From contig NZ_FMHI01000001.1 of NCBI RefSeq assembly GCF_900090145.1, forward strand, positions 496,001-560,000: a stretch of 64,000 nucleotides of DNA. Reading direction: 5' to 3'. Numbering within the stretch: the first letter of the stretch is position 1; each line of letters starts with the position of its first letter. Positions 35,452-45,462 of the stretch are shown here, piece after piece. Made by a program: the position numbers and the translations under genes. This stretch comes from Streptomyces sp. WMMB 322. GTDB lineage: Bacteria; Actinomycetota; Actinomycetes; Streptomycetales; Streptomycetaceae. A model generated the notes under the pieces. That model did no database searches. It was not told the DNA's origin and worked only from the letters and a program-made list of their open reading frames with translations.

Positions 35452-35909
35452 CAACACTCCCTCGGTCCGACTGCGGCGGCCGCCGTCGACGGGGCCGTCG
35501 TGGACGAACTCCACATGCCCGGCCACTGCTGCCTTCCCGGCCGCCGCCGGGAGATCACTGCGCGACGCGAGCCGCGTTGTCCGTCTACTGGCAAGACTCC
35601 TGCCGGCGCCACCCTCCGCCGAGGTCCGGAAGGGCCCGATGACGGGCCGAACGTCCCGTTGTTCCCGAACGTCTCCTCGTGCGCACGGGCCCTCGTGCGT
35701 ACGGGCCCCGCACACCGTGCAGCACCCGCACACAAAGGTGCAGCGCCCCGCCCGTGCTGGCGGCCGGGGGCACTGCACCGAGGAGCCCCAGCACCGAGGG
35801 GCCCCAGCACCGAGGGGCCGCACCGGGGAAACCCGGCCGTTGCGCGGAACGCGGGCGGCCGGGCCCGCGCCCGTCCGCCCGCGTCAGTGACCGCGATCAG
35901 TGGCCGCGA
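35452..35909. other. Intergenic region, no gene recognised
   Basis: A 458-bp gap upstream of the nitroreductase gene and downstream of the GH3 gene. 35777-35824 holds short near-repeats of the type gcaccgaggggccccagcac, and 35688-35713 has a cacgggccctcgtgcgtacgggccc motif with self-complementarity. ORFs here show no family resemblance. Confidence 0.6.
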
Positions 35910-37736
<1,827 letters not shown>

Positions 37737-37985
37737 ATGGGTGCTCCTCACACGGGCCATGGAGCCGGGCATACGGGAGCGCACATAGTTGCAGCGCGGC
37801 GTTTGGAGGGCCAGACGCCGCGCTGATGTTCATCGGTCCAGTCCACTGGCGGCGGGGCCCCGCCGGAGTGCTGGTGGGTTCTGTGGGGTGGTTGTTGCGC
37901 CGGGGGCGGGGTGCCGCTGTCCGGCATCCCGAGGGCGGGCGGTGGCGTCCGTGCCCGGCCCGCGGGTGTGCGGGCCGGGCACGCA

Positions 37986-38064
37986 GCCGGACTGCCGGAG
38001 CTGCCGGATCTGCCGGATCGCTTGTCTGCCTGCCGGACTGCCGGACTGCCGGACTGCCCGGACT
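37986..38064. repeat. Short tandem tgccgga(c/t) repeats
   Basis: At least seven tgccgga-type units, partly adjacent (three perfect tgccggac at the end), within the 389-bp gap between the GH3 and WrbA genes. No gene is seen in that gap. Confidence 0.8.
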
Positions 38065-38088
38065 GACGCGGCGTCAGTCCATCAGGTC

Positions 38089-38133
38089 GGCAGGCTGTCA
38101 GGCCGTCAGCGAGGCAGGCAGGCTGTCAGGCCG
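38089..38133. repeat. 17-bp direct repeat overlapping the wrbA 3' end
   Basis: ggcaggctgtcaggccg at 38089-38105 and again at 38117-38133. The second copy covers the last codons and stop of wrbA (minus strand, ends 38126), so a copy of its 3' end lies 28 bp further downstream. Confidence 0.85.
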
Positions 38134-38770
38134 CCAGACCGGCCTTGACGCCGCGGGCGATCCGGACCACGCGCTCGGCCTGGACCCGCGCGGCTGTGCG
38201 TGCGGTCTCGTCGACCGGGTTGGCTCCCTGGGCGTCGGTGTGCGACGTGCCGTAGGGGTTGCCGTCGGTGAACTTCGACGGGTCGGTGTACCCGGGGGCG
38301 GCGATGAGCCCTCCGAAGTGGTGGATGGTGGTGTACAGGGCGAGCAGGGTCGTTTCCTGACCGCCGTGCAGGGAGGCGGAAGAAGTGAATCCGCTGTAGA
38401 CCTTGTCGGCCAGCTTGCCCTCGGCCCACAGGCCGCCGAGCTGGTCGAGAACCTGCTTGAGCTGTGACGAGACGTTCCCGAAGCGGGTCGGCGTGCCGAA
38501 CAGCACGGCGTCCGCCCACTCGACGTCCTCGGGGGAGGCCTCGGGGATGTCGGCGGTGGCGCGCTGGTTCTCGGCCCAGGCGGGGTTGGAGTCGATCGCC
38601 GACTGGGGGGCCAATTCGGGTGCGCGGCGCAGGCGTACCTCTGCGCCCGCCTTCTCCGCGGTCTCGCCGATCTCCTTGGCGAGGGCGGCGACGGTGCCGG
38701 TGGAGGAGTAGTAGATGACGGCGACCTTGAGCTGGGCGGAGCCGGCGTCGGCCGTTGTCGGGGTGTTCAT
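38126..38770 (-). CDS. wrbA: NAD(P)H:quinone oxidoreductase, WrbA type
   Basis: 214 residues, flavodoxin fold. KVAVIYYSSTGTVAALAKEI gives the FMN phosphate loop. ADAVLFGTPTRFGNVSSQLK and ETTLLALYTTIHHFGGLIAA are the WrbA-specific isoalloxazine-contact segments, and DGNPYGTSHTDAQG completes the site. It performs two-electron reduction of quinones, protecting against redox stress. ATG 38770 follows aggag; an in-frame upstream start at 38890 adds ~40 residues with no family match. It stands alone at the right edge of the stress island. Confidence 0.94.
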   Translation of the reverse strand: MNTPTTADAGSAQLKVAVIYYSSTGTVAALAKEIGETAEKAGAEVRLRRAPELAPQSAIDSNPAWAENQRATADIPEASPEDVEWADAVLFGTPTRFGNVSSQLKQVLDQLGGLWAEGKLADKVYSGFTSSASLHGGQETTLLALYTTIHHFGGLIAAPGYTDPSKFTDGNPYGTSHTDAQGANPVDETARTAARVQAERVVRIARGVKAGLAA

Positions 38771-39627
38771 GGAACTCCTGTCCAAGTGACGTGCGGTTTC
38801 TGTGCGTTGGGTGCCACGGGCACGCCTTCGCACACGTCCTCCAGCAGGGAGGTCGTTGAAGCGGCAACTACCCCTTCTTTCGGCTCTCATTCACCGTGAC
38901 CCGGGGATCGGAGGTCGTGCGAGGGGCCGCCTGTGTGACGGACCGACGTGTCAGGCGAGGGGCGAGCGTGACTACGGCGCCACGACCGGGGTCAGCCGTC
39001 CGGGCCTGGAGGAGCGGGACCGTGGAGTCGCGGGCGGGGTGGGGAGGGGAGGCGGCGCCGGTGTGTGGTGAACGCGGTCACTTGCGGCGCACAAGCCGGA
39101 CCTGAGGAGCCCGGACAACGGCCCGAAGGCCCCGTAGCCGGTCGGTGGCCCCGAGTGAGATTGGCCGGATGCGGTCCCGCCGGGCCCGGTCCGGGGTGCG
39201 CGTCGGCGGTCCCGGGCATTCGCCCGCTGTCCGGGCGGGGGCGACTTTTCCGTAAGACGGGGCGTTCCGGTGCAACTATCCGCGTCGTCGAGTCGTCTCT
39301 ACGGGGAGAGCGCTCGTCGCCCCGCTCCTCAGCAGGCGTGACGAACAGTGCCGAAGACGTCGGAGGGTTCGCGCGCACCCCTCGAGTGCCGCGCAGCGCC
39401 CGGGGTCCTCCCGCCGGTACCCGCTCCGACCAGCACCTCAAGGTGCTCGTCGGGCCGTGGAGGCCCGAGCGTGGCCGCACAGGGTACTGCATGATCAGGA
39501 AAACGACGCGCTGGTTGGGAATTAAGTCCGGTTTCCGCTCGTTGTTTCCTACGGATGGGGGCACCCGGGGGGTGTCCGACCCAAGCCACCGACCAGATTG
39601 AACGAGTCCACTCGCAAGGGAGCACGC
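38771..39627. other. Long intergenic region upstream of the sigma-factor gene
   Basis: 857 bp between the divergent wrbA and sigma-factor genes, with no convincing coding ORF on either strand. It should hold both promoters. The last 150 bp are less GC-rich (ggttgggaattaagtccggtttcc area near 39511-39545) and are the likeliest promoter zone for the sigma gene. No specific sigma consensus was confirmed. Confidence 0.5.
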
Positions 39628-40644
39628 ATGGCAACCCGTGCCGTCGCCCGTCGTCAGGCCACCGCTACCGGTGCCACTGACGCGGCAAGCAGTGTTCGCG
39701 CCGCAGGCAGCGAAGTCGCGGACCGCGACCTGGTCGGCATGTATCTCGACGAGATCGCGCGTACACCGCTGCTCGACGCGGCAAAGGAAGTCGAGCTGTC
39801 GCTCGCCATCGAAGCCGGGGTCTACGCCCGGCGAATACTGAACAAGGACGAGGAGCCGCTGAGCACCGACTCCGCCAGCGCGACAGCGACCCGCGAGGAG
39901 CTGGAAGCGGTCGTCGCCGAGGGCGAGCGCGCGAAGGACGTTTTCATCCGCTCCAACCTCCGTCTCGTCGTGGCCGTGGCCCGGCGGTATCCGCGCAGCG
40001 GGCTGCCCCTGCTGGACCTGATCCAGGAGGGCAACGCAGGCCTGGTCCGGGCGGTCGAGAAGTTCGACTACCGCAAGGGCTTCAAGTTCTCCACGTACGC
40101 GACGTGGTGGATCAGGCAGGCCATCACGCGCTCCATCGCCGACCAGTCCCGGACGATCCGGCTTCCCGTCCATCTCGTGGAGGAGCTGGGCCGCATCCGG
40201 CGCGTCCAGCGGGAGTTCAACCGTGAACACGGGCGTGAGCCGGAGCCCGAGGAAGTCGCCGCGGAGCTGAGCTCCACGCCGGAGCGCGTCATCGACGTCC
40301 TGGACTGGGCACGCGACCCGGTCAGCCTGAACATGTCCGTGGACGAAGAGGGTGAGACGCAGTTCGGCGACCTGCTGGAGGACACCTCCGCCGCCTCGCC
40401 CGAGCAGTCGGTGATGACTCTGCTGCGCCGCGAGGAGCTGGACGGGCTCATCGGCCGGCTCGACTCGCGTACCGCCTCCATCATCAAGGCGCGCTACGGC
40501 ATGGTCGACGGCCGGGAGCGCACGCTCACCGAGGTCGGCAAGCAGCACGGCCTGACGCGTGAGCGCATCCGGCAGATCGAGAAGCACGCCCTGCTGGAGC
40601 TGAAGAAGCTCGCCTCGGACACCGGGTTCGACGCGGCCGCCTGA
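39628..40644 (+). CDS. Group 2 sigma-70 factor (HrdA/HrdD-like)
   Basis: 338 residues. Region 1.2 DLVGMYLDEIARTPLL; region 2 IRSNLRLVVAVARRYPRSGL, LLDLIQEGNAGLVRAVEKFD, KGFKFSTYATWWIRQAITRS; region 3 VEELGRIRRVQREFNREHGR; region 4 LTEVGKQHGLTRERIRQIEK, with LLELKKL following. It lacks the long acidic region 1.1 of the essential HrdB, so it is a non-essential principal-like factor of the HrdA/C/D group. ATG 39628 follows aaggg; a start at 39598 is possible. Only a short stretch of unrelated DNA separates it from the next gene. Confidence 0.92.
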   Translation: MATRAVARRQATATGATDAASSVRAAGSEVADRDLVGMYLDEIARTPLLDAAKEVELSLAIEAGVYARRILNKDEEPLSTDSASATATREELEAVVAEGERAKDVFIRSNLRLVVAVARRYPRSGLPLLDLIQEGNAGLVRAVEKFDYRKGFKFSTYATWWIRQAITRSIADQSRTIRLPVHLVEELGRIRRVQREFNREHGREPEPEEVAAELSSTPERVIDVLDWARDPVSLNMSVDEEGETQFGDLLEDTSAASPEQSVMTLLRREELDGLIGRLDSRTASIIKARYGMVDGRERTLTEVGKQHGLTRERIRQIEKHALLELKKLASDTGFDAAA

Positions 40645-40881
40645 CGGCCGCGCCGTGGCCGCGACCGGTTGACCGGGCCCGCGGCATGACAGCGCAGACG
40701 GACCCCGCAGACGGACCGCGTAGACGGACAGCGGAAAGACCGCACAGTGAGCGGCGGCAACCATTGGCCGCCCCAGGACGAGTCCCGGTGCCTTCCCCCG
40801 AGCGCCGGGACTCTTCCGTGGCCCGGGGCCGGGCTGGACGACCCGCCTGCCGCGCGGACCGGGGACCGGCTGGTGCGCGAC

Positions 40882-41203
40882 GGCGCCCTCAGCACCCCGC
40901 CGTGGCCGGCAGGCCCTGGCGGTCAGCTCTGGCGGCCGGAGCCGTACAGGTCCCGGTAGGACGGGAAGACACCTCCCGGCCCGTCCACTCCCTCCGCCGC
41001 GAGCACGGCCCTGACCACGGCCCTCGTCAGCACATCCGCGGCGGCGCCCTCAGCACCCCGCCGTGGCCGGCAGGCCCTGGCGGTCAGCTCTGGCGGCCGG
41101 AGCCGTACAGGTCCCGGTAGGACGGGAACACACCTCCCGGCCCGTCCACTCCCTCCGCCGCGAGCACGGCCCTGACCACGGCCCTCGTCAGCACATCCGC
41201 GGC
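40882..41203. repeat. 161-bp tandem duplication of a peptidase gene 3' end
   Basis: 40882-41042 and 41043-41203 are direct repeats with period 161 and one noted difference (gggaagac versus gggaacac). The right copy contains the last ~40 codons and the stop (41084) of the P1 peptidase gene. The left copy repeats those codons beyond the stop in another frame, since 161 is not a multiple of three. The 40645-40881 part of the gap holds nothing recognisable. Confidence 0.95.
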
Positions 41204-42145
41204 GGCGCCGAGAAGTTCGTTCAACTCTCCGTCCGCCAGGGAGCGTTCGCAGGTTGCCAGGGTGAACACCGTGTCGCCGTCGTGCATGAGGTGCAGAGGC
41301 CGCACCGCGCGCGCCAGCCCGTCGTGGCAGTTGCCGGCCGTCTTCTGGGCCTGTGCACGCGTGAGCGTGGCATCGGTCGCGACCACCGCCAGCGTGGTGT
41401 TGAGCGGGGGCCGCAGCGTGCCCGCGGAACGCCTGCTCGTCTCGTCGCGTGCCTCCGTGAGACGCCTTTGAGCCTCCGCGTGCGTGCTGCCGTCCGGTAC
41501 GTGGGGCAGCCCGTCCCACATCTCCCCGTAGAGGACGCCGGTGGCCGGGTCCACCGCCGAACCGACCGCGTTGACCGCCGTGACGGCACCCACGGTCGTC
41601 CCTGACGGAAGCACCGTGCTCGCCGTGCCGATGCCGCCCTTGAGGCCGCCGACGACCGCTCCCGTGCCGGCACCGGCATTGCCCTGCGCAACCGGCGACC
41701 CCGGCTCCGCGGCTGCCGCGGCCTCCACCGCCTCTCGGCCCAGCGCCGCGTCCGGGCGGCCCCGCCAATTGCCGCCGCGGCCGAGATCGAAGAGGACGGC
41801 CGCCGGGACCACGGGCACGACCTGCGCCGGGTCGGGTCCCACACGCACACCCCGGCCTTGCTCCTCCAGCCAGCCCATCACCCCCGAGACCGAGTCGAGC
41901 CCGAAGGCGCTGCCACCGGTGAGCACCACCGCGTGGATGCGCTCCACCACATTCCGGGGGTCCAGCGCGTCCGTCTCCCGGGTGCCCGGGGCGCCGCCGC
42001 GGGAGTCGACACCGGCCACGGCGCCGCCCTCCGGGGCCAGCACGACGGTCGTGCCGGTCAGCCAGCCCGGCCCGTCCGCGGTCGTCCGCTGTGCATGGCC
42101 GACCCGCACACCCGGCACGTCCGTCAGAGCGTCCTGAGTAGTCAT
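41084..42145 (-). CDS. P1 family (DmpA-type) aminopeptidase
   Basis: 353 residues. DALTDVPGVRVGHAQRTTAD is the typical N terminus, then GTRETDALDPRNVVERIHAV, LTGGSAFGLDSVSGVMGWLE and GVVGGLKGGIGTAS-like segments (seen as AVVGGLKGGIGTASTVLP). These proteins self-cleave, and LNTTLAVVATDATLTRAQAQ marks the expected cleavage/nucleophile region (Asn-Thr here). They act on N-terminal amino acids, amides or beta-peptides. The start at 42145 is supported by the family N terminus; the extra 17 codons upstream read like the promoter. Its 3' end is tandemly duplicated. Confidence 0.9.
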   Translation of the reverse strand: MTTQDALTDVPGVRVGHAQRTTADGPGWLTGTTVVLAPEGGAVAGVDSRGGAPGTRETDALDPRNVVERIHAVVLTGGSAFGLDSVSGVMGWLEEQGRGVRVGPDPAQVVPVVPAAVLFDLGRGGNWRGRPDAALGREAVEAAAAAEPGSPVAQGNAGAGTGAVVGGLKGGIGTASTVLPSGTTVGAVTAVNAVGSAVDPATGVLYGEMWDGLPHVPDGSTHAEAQRRLTEARDETSRRSAGTLRPPLNTTLAVVATDATLTRAQAQKTAGNCHDGLARAVRPLHLMHDGDTVFTLATCERSLADGELNELLGAAADVLTRAVVRAVLAAEGVDGPGGVFPSYRDLYGSGRQS

Positions 42146-42189
42146 GCGGCATGGATACCAGGCACGCCGGGACGCCGTACGCTTCATGC

Positions 42190-42405
42190 ATGACAACCGG
42201 TTCGCAACAGCCCGCAGACCCGGCTGCCCGGCTCCAGTTCGAGGACCCGCTCAGCCTGCCCTCGGCGGACGACACCGACAGCGGCTGGGGCGAAGACCGG
42301 GCGGGCGCAGGCGCCACCGGCAGCGGAGCCCGCGGCGGACAGCCGGGGGACGCCGCCGCGGACCTCGCCCGCTTCCTCGAGGAGAAGCCGCCCCACCACC
42401 TGTGA
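42190..42405 (+). CDS. Small acidic hypothetical protein
   Basis: 71 residues from ATG at 42190, divergent from the peptidase gene with a 44-bp gap. Composition is Asp/Gly/Ala-rich in the centre, framed by ARLQFEDPLSLPSADDTDSG and a C-terminal DAAADLARFLEEKPPHHL. No domain recognised. The conserved-looking ends and the tight fit (7 bp from the convergent mscL stop) favour a real gene. Confidence 0.6.
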   Translation: MTTGSQQPADPAARLQFEDPLSLPSADDTDSGWGEDRAGAGATGSGARGGQPGDAAADLARFLEEKPPHHL

Positions 42406-42412
42406 GGCGCGT

Positions 42413-42937
42413 CTACTGCTTCTCCGTGCTCACCGGCCCGTCCCGGCCTTCGCGCTGCCGGCCGAGCGATCCGTCCGGATCCGCACGCTGCGCGGCGAGC
42501 AGGTCGCGGATCTCCGTCAGCAGATCGACCTCGTTCACCTCCGGAGGCGGCTCCGGGGTGGTCTTCCTCGCCGCCAGCCTCTCCTTGTACCTCGTCATCG
42601 GCAGGATCATGAGGAAGTAGACGACGGCCGCAGTGATCAGGAAGGTCAGCGATGCGCTGAGGACCGGGCCCCAGTTGATCGGTACGCCCTGCGTCACCTC
42701 GCCCGTCGCCTCGTTGATCTTGCAGGGGTCCTTCAGGCAGGACCTGTACTTCTCCAGGTCCTTCGTCCCTATCGCTCCCACAAGCGGGTTGATCAGGCCC
42801 TTGACGACGGAATCGACGATCTTGCTGAAGGCCGTGCCGACGACGACGGCGACGGCCAGCTCGACCACGTTGCCGCGCATCAGGAATTCCTTGAATCCCC
42901 CCAGCAGGCCCTTCTTCTCGCTCTCCACAGCTGTCAC
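42413..42937 (-). CDS. mscL: Large-conductance mechanosensitive channel
   Basis: 174 residues. GLLGGFKEFLMRGNVVELAV followed by VVGTAFSKIVDSVVKGLINP is the S1/TM1 gate region. A ~50-residue periplasmic loop contains two Cys (YRSCLKDPCK), then TM2 LTFLITAAVVYFLMILPMTR, and the cytoplasmic bundle VDLLTEIRDLLAAQR. It opens under membrane tension to release solutes. It exceeds the usual ~136 residues through the larger loop and a ~25-residue tail. It is convergent with the small acidic gene. Confidence 0.95.
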   Translation of the reverse strand: MTAVESEKKGLLGGFKEFLMRGNVVELAVAVVVGTAFSKIVDSVVKGLINPLVGAIGTKDLEKYRSCLKDPCKINEATGEVTQGVPINWGPVLSASLTFLITAAVVYFLMILPMTRYKERLAARKTTPEPPPEVNEVDLLTEIRDLLAAQRADPDGSLGRQREGRDGPVSTEKQ

Positions 42938-43009
42938 GTTCTTCGACCCGTCTCCTGTCGGCTCCTGTGCGGTACGGACAGCGGCGCAGGGGGCGGGACG
43001 TTCGCAGGC

Positions 43010-43651
43010 TCAGCACAGCGTCACCGCCAGCCTGCCGGCGGCCCCCGCGCCCGCGAGCGCGGTGGCCGTCCCGCGCGGCACTCTGAGCACGACGAGTGCT
43101 CCGTCGTCCGCTGCGCCGACCGGGTCAGTCTCCACCGGCCTGGGAACCCGATCCACCCGCACCCCCCTGGCCACGACCCTTGCCTTCCCCGCCCCGTCAG
43201 GTCCGGCGATCACATCGACCCGGTCTCCCCGGTGGAGCAGCCGTACCGATGCGGCGTCAGCGATGCGCACCGGAGCGGAGACCGTGGGCCCCGGGCTCCG
43301 TCCGCCCGGGGAATTCGGGTGCGACGGTCGCCCTGCCGCGGCCGGACCCGGCCGGGCCTCCCGGCCCGCTCCGGCAGGGGCGGAACCGGCATGTTCTCCC
43401 CTGGGGATCCAGGCTGCGAGCGCCGCCGCCGCGACGGCGAGCCCGGCTGCCGTCACCCGTCGTCTCCCACGCACGAGCCGGCGAATGCGGTGCCCGCCGC
43501 GGAAGGCGGGACGCACAGGTGTCAGATCAGGCACCGCCCGCGGACCCGGAACGTGGCCGGAGCCGCGACGGCCGGGGAGCCGTGCGCGGCCTCCGTCACC
43601 ATGGCCGCCCACGCCGCCACCGTGGAACCGGTGTTGGGAATCCCGGGGCAT
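43010..43651 (-). CDS. SAF-domain membrane protein (CpaB/RcpC-like)
   Basis: 213 residues from ATG at 43651. A Gly/Arg-rich, disordered ~65-residue N terminus precedes RRVTAAGLAVAAAALAAWIP, a single membrane helix. A Pro-rich spacer follows, then a C-terminal SAF-like domain with VSAPVRIADAASVRLLHRGD, RVDVIAGPDGAGKARVVARG and LVVLRVPRGTATALAGAGAA. The RVDVIAG segment is characteristic of Flp-pilus CpaB-type proteins, which sit outside the membrane. No other pilus gene is nearby, so the role is uncertain. The start is not firmly fixed. Confidence 0.65.
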   Translation of the reverse strand: MPRDSQHRFHGGGVGGHGDGGRARLPGRRGSGHVPGPRAVPDLTPVRPAFRGGHRIRRLVRGRRRVTAAGLAVAAAALAAWIPRGEHAGSAPAGAGREARPGPAAAGRPSHPNSPGGRSPGPTVSAPVRIADAASVRLLHRGDRVDVIAGPDGAGKARVVARGVRVDRVPRPVETDPVGAADDGALVVLRVPRGTATALAGAGAAGRLAVTLC

Positions 43652-44007
43652 CACGATCACCGCCTGCACTCGGAGCGTCGGAGAATCCGTCTTGCGCTGC
43701 CAGAGTGCACCCTTCGCGCTGTCCCAGGAGAAACCCGCCGAATTCTGTGGATAACCAGTCAGTTGTGGACAGTTCGGCTGTGCGCAGGGATGCGGTGAGG
43801 GGCCAGGGACTGCAGCACGGGCCCTGGATGAACGAGAGCCGGTCCGGTCCGTGCCGCGCACCGCCGAGGGCCGCCGAGCACCGCCGGGATCGCCGAGGCC
43901 GCCGAGCAGCGCTGCGCACTGCTGCGCCTGGCCGGCCCGGCGGCACGCTCCAGCCCGGCGCCGTGCTCCGGTGCTCCGGCCCCGCGCCGTGCTCCGGCCC
44001 CGAGTCC
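43652..44007. other. Intergenic region, no gene recognised
   Basis: 356 bp between the SAF-domain gene and mtnP, both on the minus strand. It contains a moderately AT-rich patch near 43735-43765 (gaattctgtggataaccagtc), probably the SAF-gene promoter. A GC-rich stretch holds short near-repeats of cgccgagg and gcgccgtgctccgg (43860-44005). Confidence 0.55.
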
Positions 44008-44853
44008 CTACTCCTGCGGAGCGCCCGGGAGTTCGATGCCCGGGTCCAGCCCGCCGAGCGCCTGCGGGCACTGGCACTCGCGCTTCTTGGGCAGCTTCCC
44101 GACCGCGTCGAAGAGCACCTCCCGCAGCCGTCCGACGTTCTCGCCGAACACGCGGAGCACTTCCTCGTGCGAGACCCCTTCACCGGTCTCCGCCCCCGCG
44201 TCCAGGTCCGTCACGAGGTTCAACGAGGAGTAGCAGAGCCGCAGTTCACGTGCGAGTACGGCCTCCGGGTGGCCGGTCATGCCGACGACGGACCAGCCCT
44301 GCGCTGCGTGCCACCGGGACTCGGCGCGGGTGGAGAAGCGGGGCCCCTCGACCACGCACAGTGTGCCGCCGTCCACCGGCTCCCAGCCCTGCTCCCGCGC
44401 GGCGGCCAGCGAGGCCTGCCGCCCTGCCTCGCAGTACGGGTCGGCGAAGGCCAGGTGCACGACGTTGGGCACGGACCCGTCGGGCAGCGGTTCTCCGTCG
44501 AAGTACGTCTGCGCACGGGACTTGGTGCGGTCCACGAGCTGGTCGGGGACCACCAGCGTTCCGGGTCCGTACTCGGGGCGCAGGCCGCCCACCGCGCACG
44601 GGCCGAGCACCTGCCGCGCCCCCACGGAGGCCAATGCCCATATGTTGGCGCGGTAGTTGATGCGGTGCGGAGGCAGATGGTGCTTGCGGCCGTGCCGCGG
44701 CAGGAAGGCGACGCGACGGCCGGCCAGCTCGCCGAGGAACAGCGAGTCGCTCGGTTCGCCGTACGGGGTGTCGACCGTGATCTCGGTCACGTCGTCGAGG
44801 AAGGAGTAGAAGCCCGAACCGCCGATGACGCCGATCTCTGCCTGTTCGCTCAT
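44008..44853 (-). CDS. mtnP: S-methyl-5'-thioadenosine phosphorylase
   Basis: 281 residues. EIGVIGGSGFYSFLDDVTEI, FLPRHGRKHHLPPHRINYRA (phosphate and ribose contacts), TLCVVEGPRFSTRAESRW, GMTGHPEAVLARELRLCYSS and LNLVTDLDAGAETGEGVSHE identify the MTA phosphorylase branch of purine nucleoside phosphorylases. It splits methylthioadenosine, a by-product of polyamine synthesis, to adenine and methylthioribose-1-phosphate. The start at 44853 (MSEQ) is preferred over 44862 (MGRM). It is read alone, with FmdB and MFS genes upstream on the same strand. Confidence 0.94.
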   Translation of the reverse strand: MSEQAEIGVIGGSGFYSFLDDVTEITVDTPYGEPSDSLFLGELAGRRVAFLPRHGRKHHLPPHRINYRANIWALASVGARQVLGPCAVGGLRPEYGPGTLVVPDQLVDRTKSRAQTYFDGEPLPDGSVPNVVHLAFADPYCEAGRQASLAAAREQGWEPVDGGTLCVVEGPRFSTRAESRWHAAQGWSVVGMTGHPEAVLARELRLCYSSLNLVTDLDAGAETGEGVSHEEVLRVFGENVGRLREVLFDAVGKLPKKRECQCPQALGGLDPGIELPGAPQE

Positions 44854-44994
44854 GCGGCCCACCCTAAGGGGCGCATGCGCACGCGCGCCGGTGGGCCGTG
44901 AAGCCCGCCGTGACAGTTCCGGGGCGGGCTTCCGTGCGGGGATTCACCGGGAGACCCGCACGGTTCCCGGTTCCCGGCCGGTGCGGCCGTGGCC

Positions 44995-45396
44995 TCAGGC
45001 CGCCGAACTGCCCGCCTTGCTCGTGCTCTTGGAGCCACTGCCGTTCGACGAGGAGGACGAGCCGGACGAGGAGGACGAGGAGCCCGCCTTCGCCGAGTCC
45101 GAGGAGCCCGATCCGGAGCCGGAATCCGAGGACGAGGACGAGGAGGACGACGAGGAGTCGCCGTTGCTCTTGGACGACGACTCGGAGGAGCCGGACGACG
45201 ACTTCCCGGAGCTCTCCGAACTGCGGCTGTCGTTCCGGTAGAAGCCGGACCCCTTGAAGACGATGCCGACGGCCGAGAACACCTTCTTCAGGCGGCCCTC
45301 ACAGCTGGGGCACTCGGTCAGCGAGTCATCGGTGAACTTCTGCACCACCTCGAGGCCATCGCCGCACTCGGTGCACTGGTACTGGTACGTCGGCAC
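44995..45396 (-). CDS. FmdB-type zinc-ribbon protein with poly-Ser tail
   Basis: 133 residues. The first ~55 are the FmdB/CxxC regulatory zinc ribbon: PTYQYQCTECGDGLEVVQKF, SLTECPSCEGRLKKVFSAVG, with two CxxC pairs and IVFKGSGFYRND. The remaining ~80 residues are almost only Ser, Gly, Asp, Lys and Ala, including a ten-serine run. Such Ser-rich tails recur in actinobacterial FmdB proteins but vary in length. Function unknown, possibly nucleic-acid binding. It starts after aggagaacg. Confidence 0.88.
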   Translation of the reverse strand: MPTYQYQCTECGDGLEVVQKFTDDSLTECPSCEGRLKKVFSAVGIVFKGSGFYRNDSRSSESSGKSSSGSSESSSKSNGDSSSSSSSSSSDSGSGSGSSDSAKAGSSSSSSGSSSSSNGSGSKSTSKAGSSAA

Positions 45397-45462
45397 GTTC
45401 TCCTCCTGGCACTCTTACTGGGTGAGTGCTAACGACGCTCCATATTGCAGTATTCCCGCGCG

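Noticed and set aside
39065..39601. 178-codon ORF upstream of the sigma-factor gene
   Set aside because: No start site, mixed composition and no conserved segment; treated as intergenic.
44825..45241. Plus-strand ORF coding a very acidic Glu/Asp-rich protein
   Set aside because: It is the antisense of the Ser-rich tail of the FmdB protein; the acidic bias is the mirror of Ser codons. No ribosome site or family match.
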